Below the pieces are notes generated by a model. It was not told the DNA's origin and made no database searches. It worked only from the letters and a program-made list of their open reading frames with translations. Below, in pieces: positions 35,362-48,599 of a stretch of DNA of 64,000 nt. Within the stretch, counting starts at the first letter, position 1, and each line of letters opens with the position of its first letter. The position numbers and the translations under genes are program-made. The stretch comes from Acridotheres tristis (Eukaryota; Chordata; Aves; Passeriformes; Sturnidae), in the NCBI GenBank assembly GCA_037013685.1, contig CM072888.1:6739034-6803033 (forward strand). The letters run 5' to 3'.

Positions 35362-38300
35362 CCTTTTCTTAAATTCACCATCTTCATGTTCTTTTTCTTA
35401 CATTTTGAGGGAAAACTCCTTAGAGCAGAAAGTTGGGGGGGTTGTTTGTTTTTTGTGGTTGTTTTTAATGGGGGTGAGGGGTTTTTTTTGTTTGTTTGTT
35501 TTAATTGTAACTGTACTGAATAAAGCTCAGTGCAGAATGCTGTTAGTTGATCAGAGCTTCCTTGTGTAACTAAGACAGACAATGGCAATAACAATTGTAC
35601 AATTCTGGAACATTTTTGACCTGACACAGAACATGCTTCATCTTTGTTCTCTTTCTAGTTCTGCATCTCTTTTAAAGGCACCTGCCATGTTGAAAAATTA
35701 AAAAAGAAAAAAGAAGAAAAAGGAACCAACACTGGGTTTAGCAGCACTGAGAGGAATGCTAATATGAACTTTTACAAACATTATTCTGAAAATGCCATTC
35801 TAAATAGACATACCTCTATGTACAGTAACCTGACATTTATAACTGTACTAAATAATGCAACAAAAGAATTTTCAGGGTTCATGTGAACCTTTCCACATGC
35901 AGACTTTGCAGTATCTTAAATTATTTACCATGTTTAGAAACCATCTCAGTGAATCAGATTTTTGAAACACAAAGCAAATATTAACTGTTGAGTTACATGA
36001 GAATTTAGAGTTTGTGTCAGAAGGGAGATGATGGTAATCTTGTGTGACTTGTGGTTTTACAAAATAGTGAGGCAAACTACTGTGTTTCCACCAGTACTAT
36101 TTAATGGTATAGGAGCTGCTGATACTTACCAAGATCTTAATTTTCAGATTTTTAAATTTCTCCTTAGTGGCTGATAAAGTCTTTCATTCATTGTAGTTTT
36201 AAAAGGAATTTACTTTGTACTTTATACAGACTTGGACTTTGCAATATGGGTCTCCTCCAACATGAGATGTTCCAAGATTCCATGAAGTTTTATCAGTATA
36301 AATATCTGGGAAGAATTTTTGGAATATTCAGGAGTTTCTGGTCTGTTGTGGGCTTTTTCCTATGCAGTGGAATGAATACAAGAGTGCAAAACCTGGGAAC
36401 TGTCCCTTCTAGCATAAACTGGAGTGTAGATGCTAAAAAGCACGTATTGGAAATCTTGTTTATAATTTCTTTGAAAGTCTAGCAGTATCCTTGGGGAAGA
36501 TCTAATTTGTAATGGAAAAAACAGTAATATTTATCTCAGACCCTTGTCATCTCAGTAGTTAGTCTTTACAATGGAAGTATTAATGCATGTATGCTAAGGC
36601 TTAGTGTCAAGGATTAAAATTTAGTTGTACAAACACTTCCTTCCTCATATTTCAGGGATTTGTAGGACAAGGCTGGTTTGCTTACACAGATTTGTTCTCG
36701 AAATAAGCTGTTCTGGAAATTAAACTAACTTAAGAAATAACCAGATTTTCAGCTGTTGCAGTAGTGTAACCTGAAGTAATTTATTTAAATCTGAAACAGG
36801 TGTCAAGGCTCCTGGAGCTGACTGCTGAATTTAGGTCTCTGTAAACACAGCTATTGTACAACTAAGGCAACAAACCATACAATTTGCTTTGGAAATGAAT
36901 ATTTAAAATACTCAAATTGTTTTGTTGCCCTGTACTATAGTGGAGAAAGAAAAAAAACACTATTCAGTTTAGGGCCTTTTTTTTAAAGGGGGGGTATCAA
37001 AATCCTGTTCTATATTAAGCAGTGGTTGCAAAATAATTTTTTTGATAATGGGCGAATATTAAGAAATAAAAGCTATACCCATGCACCAAAACCCAAATAA
37101 CTCTGTTGCTTTCCCTACATCAGACTGTATTTTGAAATAGGATGAACTTAAAATTTCTTTTGACTGATGAATGTGTATTTTTTAAAACGAAATGTAGGCA
37201 GCTGAAATTGTTTATATCAGAGTTTAAAGCATTTAGTTCACACTAAAAGATGTAAGATGGCACAATGACCTCCCGAGATTTCTTGGTTAATTTTTTCAGG
37301 GAATTAATTTTCTTCAGGATTAGCTCAGATACTGCTGTGCAGGCTGTGTCATATTCTCAGTGTATTTGCCTGATAGCTATACATACTCTAAATAGGCAAA
37401 CAAAAAAACAAACCCCAAAACACGACAATCAGTTTGTGAAATGTCAGTTTTAATTTCTTGATTGGCTCACCAAACTCTGCTCTCCCAAGAAAAGATAGGA
37501 AGGGATAAGCAACAGTTATTTTTGACATGCCCCTAGGTGATTATATTCTTCTTCATCAGACAAGAATGAGTATGCTTGACTGCACAATACAGAAATTAAA
37601 AGCTGCTGCACTCATTTGTAAGGCATGTTTTCTTTTGGGGTTTGTGCCACCATTTAGAATAATTTTTATCTCATTTTAGCTGTGATCCTCTCTTGGAGAA
37701 TCAAGAGGAGTGTGTTTTTATCTGTATTGATGAAGATATAGCTGATCAGAAATACAGTGATGTGCTTCTTTATGCAGAACTGAAAGGAACTTTCAGTGGG
37801 CTTTGGATTCAAATTTTCTTGTTATTTAATAGTACAGAGAGAGGAGCAGCACACGTGGCAAAAGATCCTACTGGAGTAATTTTCTTTTTAGAGCACACTG
37901 AGCCAAGTGACTTCATGCTTCACTGGTGAGCACAGTGTTGCATGTGAGGTGAATGCCAGACCTTGTCCCTGCTGTGTTACAAATATCACCTTTCACGTGC
38001 CCTGGGGAGCTGCCTGATGCTGGACTGAGGCAGGAGCTCCGAGACCGACCTTGGTCACCATCCCATAGGAAGGTGGGATAAGAGCCTGTTCTTAAAGGGG
38101 AGCTTGAAGTCCTTCCTCAGGCTTGAGTGCCTTGTCTTTACCTGCAGGACACTGGCAGTGTGCAGGGGGAGCAGCTCTAAATCATCCTCATGCTGTGTGG
38201 CTTCTCCCCAGAGTGTGGCAGAGGACATCAATGGCAGTGTCCTGTGGCATAGCATGTCTCCTGTGCTCGTGCTGGAAGATGGATATGGACCACATTCATC

Positions 38301-38406
38301 AGACACGGATGCCCGACATCCAACTCAAATTTCGGAATTTAAATCAAAATTGCTTTGTTTTCTGGGCACTGAACTTGCAGCAGCTGTCCATTTTGTGGAT
38401 GCTTAC

Positions 38407-38522
38407 CTGAGTTTTGTGGTTTAAGCCCAGCAGGTGACAGTCTGTGCACAGAGGAGCCCTCTGGCCTGTTCAGGTCAGCTCTTCTTGCCGTGTTCCCTCC
38501 CAGCTTCTTGTGCTTTACCTCA
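38407..38522 (-). CDS. Candidate minus-strand coding exon, 116 bp
   Basis: On the minus strand, the acceptor TTTTTCCTTACCCTGACAG and the donor ACTCAG before GTAAGC bracket 116 bases. One frame is fully open for 38 codons (phase 2 in, phase 1 out), starting EVKHKKLGGNTARRADLN and including SSVHRLSPAGLKPQNS. Against it, the same GC-richer patch also carries a long plus-strand open frame behind a good acceptor (38212-38424). At most one is likely to be real, and long open frames are easier by chance in GC-richer DNA. No partner exon with matching phase was found. Confidence 0.18.
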
Positions 38523-41381
38523 CTGTCAGGGTAAGGAAAAATAAAGAGTCCTTGATTTGGTGTAAGCACTACTGAGCAACAGGTGAAACATCAGTGTGTT
38601 ACCAGTCTTTTAAATCCAACAGAGAGTTAATTTTCTTTCCAGTAGCTGTCATGGTGTTATCTTGTCCAAAAGCAGGACACTGACTTTAAAATGACACCGA
38701 TATGGTTCAAGTGCTAAATACACATCATTCCAATCAATTCCTTAATACTAAAATTGGAAAATTCTAGTTGAGGCTGTCTATGCAATAAATTTTTTCCTTT
38801 TCTCATTTTGCATTTGCATGGTTATGTTAATTAGGGAATTAACAAAAGAAACCATGATAAGAAACTACTCCAGTTCAGACATGTGGTACCTAACTCCTGC
38901 TTCTCATCTGACTTATTTCTGCTTTGTTATACTGACCAAATCCGTACGAGATACTGTTTCTGAACAGTTTTTCCATTTTGAACTTGATAGAGGTGGTTTT
39001 GTGCTTATTTGTCAGAAGTTTTTTATTTATTAAGTAAAAAGAATATAGTCTTTGTAGTTCACTAGTTTCGTAATCTTCAAAGCCATATTATCGCTGCCTT
39101 AATATGAACGATGTGCTGGCTGATTGACTGACAGGCAGAAGTTCTTCTCATTTGACTGGAAATGCATTTACCAGAAATAAGCCAATTTTTTGCCAGCCGT
39201 TTCTTTTCTGACCACTTTATTCCACTTGAATGTTAAAATACTTGTTTCTGTACTGTTATACAGGGAAATAGTCGAGTACAGCTTTCCCCATATTAAAATG
39301 CTGCATGTGCAGAACTGCTTGGAGTGAATGATTATGAATACATGTTCAGAGCTGCATATTGAGTATCATATTTGAAGTCAGAGCCAGATATGTGTAGAAT
39401 AAAGCTTTCTGCCTGTGTCCTGGTGTTATCATTTATCTGCCTCACCACATAGCAAGCTTTGCAAATCAGATAATTTCGTAGCAGTCTACAGCCAAATATT
39501 AACAGCTGTCTTTCTGTTGTGCTCAGATTCAGATCTGAGCTTTCAACGCTGCTCTTCTTCTAGAATGCCCTTTATCATCAGGGGAAGGGGAGAGACAGCT
39601 GCTTTGCATTTTTCAGATGTAATGTGGTTTGGGGTTTTACCAAGACTCAAGTCTCCTGATAACAGCAAAGCATACAAGAGTGAAGAGGAGAAAGCTTAAT
39701 ACTGAAACAGGAAATAAAACTATAGATAACCTTTGGAAAGGATCACTTGAGTCACATGTAAAATAATGTATTTTAAAAGATTACATTTTACTTTTGCTGT
39801 TGCTGAATTGCCTAAGTTTATGCCTTTAAGTCTTATGAGATATATGTCTGCTCAGCAGGTGTGAGAAATAGTTTCATCACCTACAGGTAGAGAATTGATT
39901 TTTACTTAGTGTAAGGAGATGTGTACTATTTCTTTAAATTTATGGTTGGAAGCAGAACACATCCCCTCGTGCTGTACAAAAATCAATTTACCAGAGCAGA
40001 AGTAAACTTAAGTGGGTTCTAAACTGTGAAACAGAGTGGAAACAAACAGTTACGGAGATAGCACTTACTACTGACTGCATTAAGGTTTACTCTACAGCTG
40101 TAGAGGAAGGCTGCCTATTTTTTTTTTCCCCTCAGTTCTTTTCATTGTTGATGCTTGTCTTTCAGGCTTTGTAGTGCAAACAGTCACTCAGTGGTTTGCT
40201 TTGCTTTTTCCTCCTAACTCGTTAATCTGAGGATTTTGCTTTTTCCAACCAGGAATTCTTTGGCGTCTGGATATTCTGATGGCAGCTTAGAAAAACAGGC
40301 AAGGCATCACTAAACTTCAAGTGGTCTTTTTCCTGAGATTTTGGGTCACTGAGATAAGTGGTGCCCTCAGGCACCTGAGTGATAGAAACTGCCAGGAGTG
40401 TGACCCCTGCTGCTTGCTCCCGTGGTGGCGGCTGGTGGGAGGTTAGTGCCACCAGAGTCAGGGGACCAGAGGGAACAGCCTGGCTGCAAGGCAGAGCTGC
40501 AGTTTCAGCTTTTGCAGGCCTGTTTGCCACTGTTTGACCAGTGCAGAAACGAGGGCAATTGCAGCAGTGAGACCCTCAGTTGTAGACTGTACACTTCCAG
40601 TTCAAATAGATCACATGGAAACTGAATTTGGTCCACAACCCAGATAATCAGACCTGCTTGAATATGGCAACAAGAATTGCAGGCACGTTCTTGGATTCTG
40701 GTTTAGAAAAATTCACTTTATATTGACATTAATGCAAGCAGAACAAGTTGACCTTTTAACCATTGCTGAAGGTCTGGTAAACCACTTAAAATGAATGACA
40801 GCTACTGATAATGATACACGATAATCCTTTACACCAGAGTTTCAGAGAAGTCATGAAATCAGGAAACCCTGTACTTGTTAGTGCTGGCCAGGTAAATGCT
40901 CACTTCTGTTACAATATGAAGAAAAAATATTTTTTTCCATCTGAAATAGTAATTGAGCATATTTCTACCAAAAGGAATAACGTAATTCATTTTATATGTG
41001 CTGGTAAAGTGGGCTGAAGAGACTGTAAATTGGTGAACAGCATTAAAAGCCACTATGATGCCTGCTTCTCATTCAGTTGTATTTCAGTTGTATTTCTACA
41101 TATATTTCTACATGTGTGTTTTCTGAACAATTCTTCATTATATCTGGATTTTAACCTTGTAAGAAATCCATATTGTGAGCCTTTTTCCCACATTAGATGG
41201 TGAGATCTGGGAATAGTCCAGGTTAGGTAATTTCAATATAAAATTTTCTTTTTCACTGGGGAGATTCTTCCTTTTACAGAAATCCATCAGATCAACCCAA
41301 ATAATTAAATAGGATGTGTTATCACTGCACATCACACAAATTGGCTTCATGTAAGCCTTGTTGGAACAAGTTGGCTGATTC

Positions 41382-41408
41382 TGTGTGTGTGTCTGTGTGT
41401 GTGTCTGT
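41382..41408. repeat. TG dinucleotide microsatellite
   Basis: TG units interrupted twice by a C (TGTC). Confidence 0.85.
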
Positions 41409-42549
41409 ACAAATAGCCTTCCAGGTTGTGATCGGTGCCTGGTGATCGGTCAGTATGAGCTGCAGAGTTTGCTTTTTTGACAGCTTGGTCATCTCTGAAT
41501 TCAAAGAATTGTCATGAGAGAGATTGAAAAATGTGACATTTAATCTTTTCAATAAGAATTCCGTGTGCAATACCTTTGAGGAAACACTGGGCAAGCTTCA
41601 GAGTGACATAATGTTATTTAAATTTGATAGCCTGAATCCACCAGCAGTAAAAATGCACCACTTTAAGTTGTTAAAGTAACACTGTACAGCTACTTGATGT
41701 ACTTAAGAAATGGCCTTTTAAATGAATGTTTGATAAAGAAAGCATCTGTGGCTCTACCATTCAGCCACTTCTTACTGCAAATTAAAGCCTGTAGTTAAAA
41801 TTTCAGTCTGCTTTTTTACCATATCCAAGCCTGGTGATAATACCCATCCATCCCCTATACCATCAAAACCTAAGTCACAGCACCAGGATTACTGAATGCT
41901 GTCCTCTTGGTCAGTGCTTTGCTGTTCAGAATTACCAGGTTTTACTGTGCTGGGATTCCATATATTAAGCACAGATTGCATTGAAAAGTAGGTGCTAGTT
42001 CTGTATTCAGTATATTTATCCATATTTGTAAAGCATGGTCAGGGAACTGAACAACTTAGCATGTCACTCAAAAATCAAAAGTTTAGAAGACTGTTTATGT
42101 TAGTAAAATATATGCTTTGCCTCTGTTTTTGCTCATCTCTTGGTGTATTCAAGCTGTGTCTTTGTTGCTGAGCATGAGAGATAGTTTCATTGTTTGATTT
42201 TATTTAAAACCAACACAAATTCTAAATTTATGTACTGATTTCTAAGTTGAGATTTCCTGCTGAAAGTGAAATCCAGCCTGTAAACCAAGGATGCAGGACT
42301 TAAATCAATTGTCACGATTTTATATTAGTATGACAGAATTACAGAAAACCATGATTACTTGAAGCCCTGATAGTAAATACTGTAAAAATGGTAACAAAAT
42401 GAAGGATATTAAAATGGACAGCTTGGTATTGAACTGTTGGGTTTTTCTGCTTTCCTATGACAACAGTAGTTGTATGTTGATATTAATAAATATTGATAGT
42501 TTGTAGGTAGGAAAGCTTTGCTGGGATTAGTATTGCCAGCTTGGGTCAG

Positions 42550-42564
42550 GGTGTGTGTGTGTGT
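42550..42564. repeat. GT dinucleotide microsatellite
   Basis: Seven uninterrupted GT units after GGTCAGG. Confidence 0.85.
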
Positions 42565-42965
42565 CAGCACAGGGCCAGGCAGCAGGGCTTTATAGGCTGG
42601 ATTTTGGTGCTCTGAGAACATGGCTGTGGTGCTTTTTGGGCTTCAAAATGTAGGCTGATTTGTTTGGGATTCAGGCAGTTTGGGGATCTCTGTGCTGCAT
42701 GGTCTTGTGCTGCTGTCTAGATATGGGCTAATGTGTCTTTTCTTGGGAAATACAATAAGAATCTTTACAGAAAAAGAGTCCAGTCCTTCTTGGCCATCTG
42801 CATTTGTAAAAATGGAATTTCATGCAGGGGTAATTTTTTTTAATTATTTTTTTTTTGTGCTAGTATTTTACACGTGATTGTATGTATATGCAATCTCATA
42901 GATACTGGACACAGTTGTGAAGGCTCACTGGTTCATACCTAATGTCCTTCCATATCTTTTAAAAG

Positions 42966-42990
42966 CAATGTTAACGTTTAGTTAACATTG
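42966..42990. repeat. Perfect inverted repeat with GTTAAC arms
   Basis: CAATGTTAAC (42966-42975) and GTTAACATTG (42981-42990) are exact reverse complements around a 5-base spacer. Each arm contains GTTAAC, similar to the GTTAAT half-site bound by HNF1-type homeodomain factors. It may be a protein-binding palindrome or chance. Confidence 0.75.
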
Positions 42991-45935
42991 TCTTCCAGAT
43001 CATGTAATCTGCTCTATGTGCTCTTTAGGTGTGGAAGACATCAAAAGGAATGAAATATCTTAATTTGTAAATAAGTTGTGTCCATATTAAGAACTGCTTT
43101 TGAAAAGTTGCTCGTCTTGATTTACAGCATTGACTTCTGCCTTGTCTCTGAAATTTTTGATTTTCCAGTTTCCTGTTCATCCTTATTTGAGCAAAGCTTT
43201 TTCTCATATTTCCATGTTACTGTTTCTTTTGAAATTTAGTTTCCACATAATAAAGAACAAAGCCATATTTTTGATCGACAACAGTGACTTAAACAAAAAC
43301 ATCCCTTTGAGGGAAGCCTTTATAAGGGTTCAGTTTATCTACTTTCTTAAGGTTCAGTGCCCTTTCTCATAAATGATAGAATATTTCTTAAGAGGTTTAC
43401 CTTGTCAAACATTGTTAAAATGTAAATAAAATAAACAAAATTGATCTGAAACCACAGGGTGCCTTTAATAGCATTTTGGCCCAGATGTGAAAATTATGAA
43501 CTTTATATAAACAGCAGATGCCTTTGAGATTGCAGATAATGATAGTTACATTCCTATGCTGTTCACTATAGCTTTGCCTGGGTTTAATTTTTAGTGTCAA
43601 GGGGCAAAAAGTCATACTCCTATGGATTTTGTGTTAAGAGGTTCATACATTATGGATGAAGAGTGACAGTTATTGGTATTTAAAGACACCATTCTTGTGG
43701 ATGAATATTAATAGGGGCAGAAACCTGAAGGAATTCTGAATAAAACCTTTCTGAAATAGAGCAACTGAAGAAAGGTTGCACAATTCAAAAAACAATGCCG
43801 TTGGTACAGAAATGATGGATTATTGAGCAATGTATGTGTGAGTATGGATCCAGCTTATTTTTGTTCTTTTTAAAGGAGTGAATCCTCATAGAACAACTCC
43901 TTAACTGCTAAGCCAGTCTTCAAAGCTCGTTTTCAAAGTGGTCATTTTTATGCAAGCAGCATGAATGAAACCTTGGGGTCTTCAATTTGTGCTCTGTGTT
44001 GGGGGCAGGTTTGTGCAGTGCTCGGCCAACAAGCAACCAGAACCAGGCAAAAATACACGTTTGACAAACCAGTTGTTAGAGATGTTTTCTCTGATAAAAG
44101 AAATAAGTGTAATATCCAGTACCAAAAACTTGCATAAAATCGTTTGCATTTCGCAGATGCTCAAAAACTGTTAAGATTTTACTTTTTTTTTCCTACTTCA
44201 TTTTCTTATTGAGGAAGAGCATAATGAAAATATTCCTGAAATAAATATGCAACATGCTAAGCAAGGACAGTGTGGAAATGCAGAGAGCACATACAAGATG
44301 ACAGTGAAAGTCAAGAGAAGAAAACACATAACTTATGGACTTAAAACAGGCAAGTCTAGTTGAACCTGGTATCGATTTCTGTTACTTTTTTCTCTCTCTG
44401 TCTTTGTGAAATAACTGATGGTTGTGTAGCTGTCCAGCCCAAAATGGGAGCTCTGGCTAGATCCAATCCCCTGTCTTAATACAGGGGTTTGCTTACTCAT
44501 TTAAATGGAATGCTAGGCGAATATCTGTTCTCTTATGCTGCTTTTTTAGGCGATTTTGTTGCACTGCTGTAGCTTTCTAAAGGACGTGGGAGGGATGTAT
44601 ATGCTACTGCACAAGGATTTAATGAACTTAGAAAGAAAGTGCCAAATTTACCCTTTATTCCTAAACCGTAGTGAAAGAAGTACAATTGATCATTTTAGAA
44701 TAATTCTCGTTTTGTTCTCAAAGAGTATTTGTTTCAGATAATGTATTCCTACGTAAATCAGCTATTTGTTTTTAATTTTTGGTGAATCTTGTATAGTATA
44801 TCAGAGATGTGATGTGCAGAGGCTGGAACAGTAATTACAGAGTCACTGTGTGGAGCCTTGTGAGATGATGCCCTTACTGTAAAGCATTCTGTTTTGTCAA
44901 TAAGCTTACATCAATACTTGGCAGGTCATTTATGCAGCTTTAATGTTTCAGAATATAAACTAGACAAAGTGACTAATATAAAATTGAAATTGCTTTGCAT
45001 CTGCAATTGACAAATCCTATTTTGAAAACATGCATGAACATGAGGATCAAACTTAGCTTTTATCATTCACATTTTTTTCCAATGGGGAAGTGTCTGATCC
45101 ACTTCTAATTCACCTGTTGTTGATTTCCTCATTCTTTCCTAATCCCTTGAAGTTGAGATGTCCTCACCATTGGGGAAGAAATGAACAAAATCCCTGACTG
45201 GAGTGTATGAAGGATTCATTGGGGAAATGTAAAAGGTTAACCTAAATCCTAGCACACAGAGATGGCAGATGAGAACAAATCAGCCTGGAGAATTACCTGG
45301 AAGTGGCACAAGGTTAAGATGGAGCATATATACATGTAATGGAAAGTTTGTTTACTCCTAGAAAAATTAATTTTTCTGGATGAAAGGCAGAAATGCAGAT
45401 GTCCACAGGTCCATGGTGAGCAGAGATGGTTTTAGGCTCCAGGTTTCAGCTGGCAAACACCAGGCTGGAATATTTTAGTGCTTTTGGTGTGTCTGAACTA
45501 AAAATACCTAAGTGTAGAATTACAGAAATTATAGGATTACTGTCCTCTCTGGATGCATGTGCCCTTACCAGTTACATTTTAAGCTCATTTTCATCCAAAT
45601 GTATTTTGGACTGGTTTCCTCAGATTGATCAAATTGATTCTGAAGAAGGCTGTTCCCTCTTTGCTTACCCAAGAGTGTAAGATGTTGTAAGCCTTCGAAT
45701 TGGACTCATTCAGCTGATTCCAAATTCAGCATGTGCGGGTACAAGAGCATTTTTTGCAGTATGTGTATTAATTGTCTAATTTCCAAATCTAAGTACTGTG
45801 GGCTCTATGATAGCTGTGTCTGAGAAACGAGTGTCTTAAATTAATGATGTATAGATATATCATAACTGTAAAATATTGGTAATGTTCCGATTGGATCTTG
45901 GTATGACATAAGCAGGCATCATTCTTCTGCCTCTC

Positions 45936-46102
45936 TTGCTCAGGTTTGGCATATATTCCCATCCCTGGAAGTGTTCAAGGCCAGGTTCACTGGGCCTTTG
46001 GGCAGGCTGATGTGGTGAAAGATGTTCCTGCACCTTACAGGGAGGCAGAACCAGGGGATCTTTTAGGTTCTTTTCAACCCAAATCATTCTGGTGTTCTGT
46101 AT
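45936..46102 (+). mobile_element. CR1 LINE 3' end fragment
   Basis: The stretch reads CCCATCCCTGGAAGTGTTC, AAGGCCAGGTTCACTGG, GATGTTCCTGCACC, then GGGGATCTTTTAGGTTC and TTTTCAACCCAAATCATTCT. This is the final part of avian CR1 in sense orientation, with its normal end near a GGTGTTCTGT tail. The 5' part is absent, as is usual for CR1. The overlapping open frames on both strands (45860-46254) are repeat-derived. Confidence 0.87.
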
Positions 46103-46559
46103 TACCACATGCTTCTAGCTGTTTCCTAAGGTACAAGTTTAATTCCAGGACACTTGGGTGTTCTCCAGAGGATTTGCACTGGTGTGTGATTTTGTCTAAA
46201 ATCTTTTTTGAAGTCATTCTATTTTGTGCTCAGCATTTGCATGTACATTTTTAATATGTAAACGGTCCCGCATTAGCCGGATGTGTGCTGGTGCTGCTGG
46301 AGCTGGCACAACAAAATGTGAATTTGCTGAAAGGAACTCAGGGAAAAAAAAAACCCTATTAAAAGAGATTGGAGATTTGAAGAGACCAATTAGTGGGAGA
46401 AGATTAAATGGTCTCATTGTACCCTTTTCATGCAGGCAAAATTCAATGGAAGATTATGTATTTGGTTTTGGAGGGAGGGAGGAGCCCCACCAAAAAAAGG
46501 AGGCATAATCAGAGACATAGTAACTGAAGGGATACTATAACCATCTCAAATGCTTGAAT

Positions 46560-46710
46560 AGAGAAAAAATTTAAAACGGAACTCAAGAGAAAAAAAAAAG
46601 GAAAGAAAGAAATAAAAAACAAAAAAGAGGGTAAATTAACTTCAGAAATGTAGCTTTAAAAAAAAGAAGACGAAATGAGAGTAGCAATAAAAGGAGAAGA
46701 AAAAAGGTAA
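46560..46710. repeat. Purine/A-rich low-complexity block
   Basis: A and G dominate for about 150 bases (GAGAAAAAAAAAAGGAAAG, GGAGAAGAAAAAAGG and similar), with few pyrimidines. No parent element was recognised. Confidence 0.6.
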
Positions 46711-47556
46711 ATGAAATTCAAATTCTTCAGGATTTGGAGTGGCCACCCCAGAGATGCTGCAGAGAATCCATTGGTGGGGTAATTTAAAATTGAATGCTTT
46801 CCAAGCATTAAAGATGTGAAAGCTAGAAAAGACAGGCATTTTGTTGACAGGCAATTGTGTAATGCACCATAGGTGTTTTTATTTCAGATCTCTGTGTGTG
46901 TATTTATGCAAGAATGAGTGCAGTAATACTTGAAAAAGACAGGTCCTGTGTGTGGGGTTGTTGTCTGCTAATTTAAATGTTTGACTTAAGAATGTCTACA
47001 AGGTGGAAATGGAAGGTTTTGCCCTCATCCTGCTTCTCTTCCTCTCTATTTCATTCATATTGTCACGTACTCCATGCATTTCAGCTCACTCAGTTGGCTT
47101 TTCAGTAAGAAACCATTCTATTTCCAAACACTTGTCCCAGCCTGGCAACTCTGGGCTTTCACTGCTAAATAGTTCTTCCATACATAGAATTACAAACATG
47201 CCAGGCTTGAAATATTTAAAGAAGTTTTGCTATTATTTTTCCTTCATGGTTTTTAGTTTGGCTGGTTCAGTTTGGTGGTGTTTTCGGTTGGTTGGTTGAT
47301 TTTGCCTGTGTGTCCTGTAGTAATATGAAAAGAATTGTTGTTTTCAGTGTTTCAGTGTTCAATGTGAAGTTTTAATCTCTACTCACCCAAAAAACACGGC
47401 AGAAGGTACTTTCTGTGGCCTTGCTTCCTATGACCTTGTTTGCTTTTACTACTCTATGCTGTGTTTACTTCTTCACGTAAGTCTTTGACAGCACTAGGAC
47501 TTTTTAGATGTTTTACTTCTTTTTATAGACTGTCTATAGATAGTTCTTTCTGTCAG

Positions 47557-47618
47557 AAAATCCAAATTTCACTCTTGGATCAACGACAAGAAAGTCAGCA
47601 TCAATAATACCATAACTG
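47557..47618 (+). other. Exon-like segment, 62 bp
   Basis: The acceptor AGTTCTTTCTGTCAG and a strong donor, AACTG before GTGAGT at 47619, bracket 62 bases. One frame is open (phase 2 in, 1 out), including WINDKKVSINNTIT; the other two contain stops. No upstream piece with matching phase was found. A very strong acceptor at 47801 leads to short open frames. It could be chance. Confidence 0.17.
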
Positions 47619-48599
47619 GTGAGTAGATTTGCATACCAACTCATGTTTTTTTGGGGCTTTAGATGAATTCACTACTTCTGCCTTTTTCCTGAAGTTTGAC
47701 CTTTTGGTTAGACAACCTTGTTTACCACTGCTCGTACTTCCCATGACTGATTGAATCACCTTACCAGCCTTTCTGATTTGGCTTTTTCCCATTTCCTTTA
47801 GGATGTTCCTGCCTTTCAGAAAGGGGCTATGGGGAAAAATCAGGACTAGTGCAGAACTCTGAGTGCTTTTTCCTGTTCAGAGCTGGGTAGAAATACCATT
47901 TTTAGTCCATGAAACTGTGAACTGTCACCTTTTCTTTGACAGTATAGAGGCGATTACTCAGCTACATACATATTGCCACATTTAGGGAGAAAAAAAGTAT
48001 ATTTTGGCAGAGAGACAGCTTTGATTTTTAAAATTATCATGCTTTAAAATTTGTTTGCTGCTGCTCTGTATATGAAGGGTCAGGATTCAAATTCTAATGC
48101 TCTGGAATTCTGTAATGTGTTGCATCTGATTTTGTTTATATTTCAGTCTACTACAGACAAAATTTTTACCTTTTCTTCGTCTGTGACGGCATCTGCAATT
48201 TTCTTTTCCAAGGAAAAGAATATACAAAATGCCACCTCAGTACAGCCAGCCCCCCCCTTCCCCTTCTCTAAACAGAGAGTGTGCAAATTCCCCAAGTGGG
48301 ATAAGGGACAAAAAAAAAACCCTTGGAAAAGTAAAGGTAGTCAACAGATTTGAAATATAACTGAACCGTGGCTAAACAACTTAACTGAAAATCCATACTT
48401 GGACAGGTTTTTCCTAAAAACCTGCTTATTTTGATGCCTGTTAGTCTTAACATCCTTAAAAATTAAAGCTGATTTATTAATACACTGCTGAAATTGGTTT
48501 TCTGTATCATGGTTGCTGATTTGTGATTAATAGGTTTTAATGATGAGAGTGTTTATTTCATTATTGCTTCATCATTTCTGTATTTTTATATCCATATAG

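Larger units (their letters stand above)
29351..38406. other. Mostly unique AT-rich DNA
   Basis: No repeat family was recognised. Content includes GTTT runs near 35336-35503, isolated G runs at 35435-35481, and a GC-richer patch from about 37950. A segment at 34622-34698 ends at a CAG before GTAATT donor and is open in one frame, but its acceptor is poor. Confidence 0.5.
38523..45935. other. Mostly unique AT-rich DNA with simple repeats
   Basis: Apart from two GT runs and an inverted repeat listed separately, nothing was recognised. A GC-richer patch at 40380-40560 lies in a long minus-strand open frame (40222-40530) that begins with GTG rather than ATG and has no convincing donor. Confidence 0.5.

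Noticed and set aside
44468..44487. CCCCTGT/ACAGGGG stem-loop resembling a bacterial terminator
   Set aside because: The window is vertebrate DNA; a 7-bp stem followed by only three T is easily chance.
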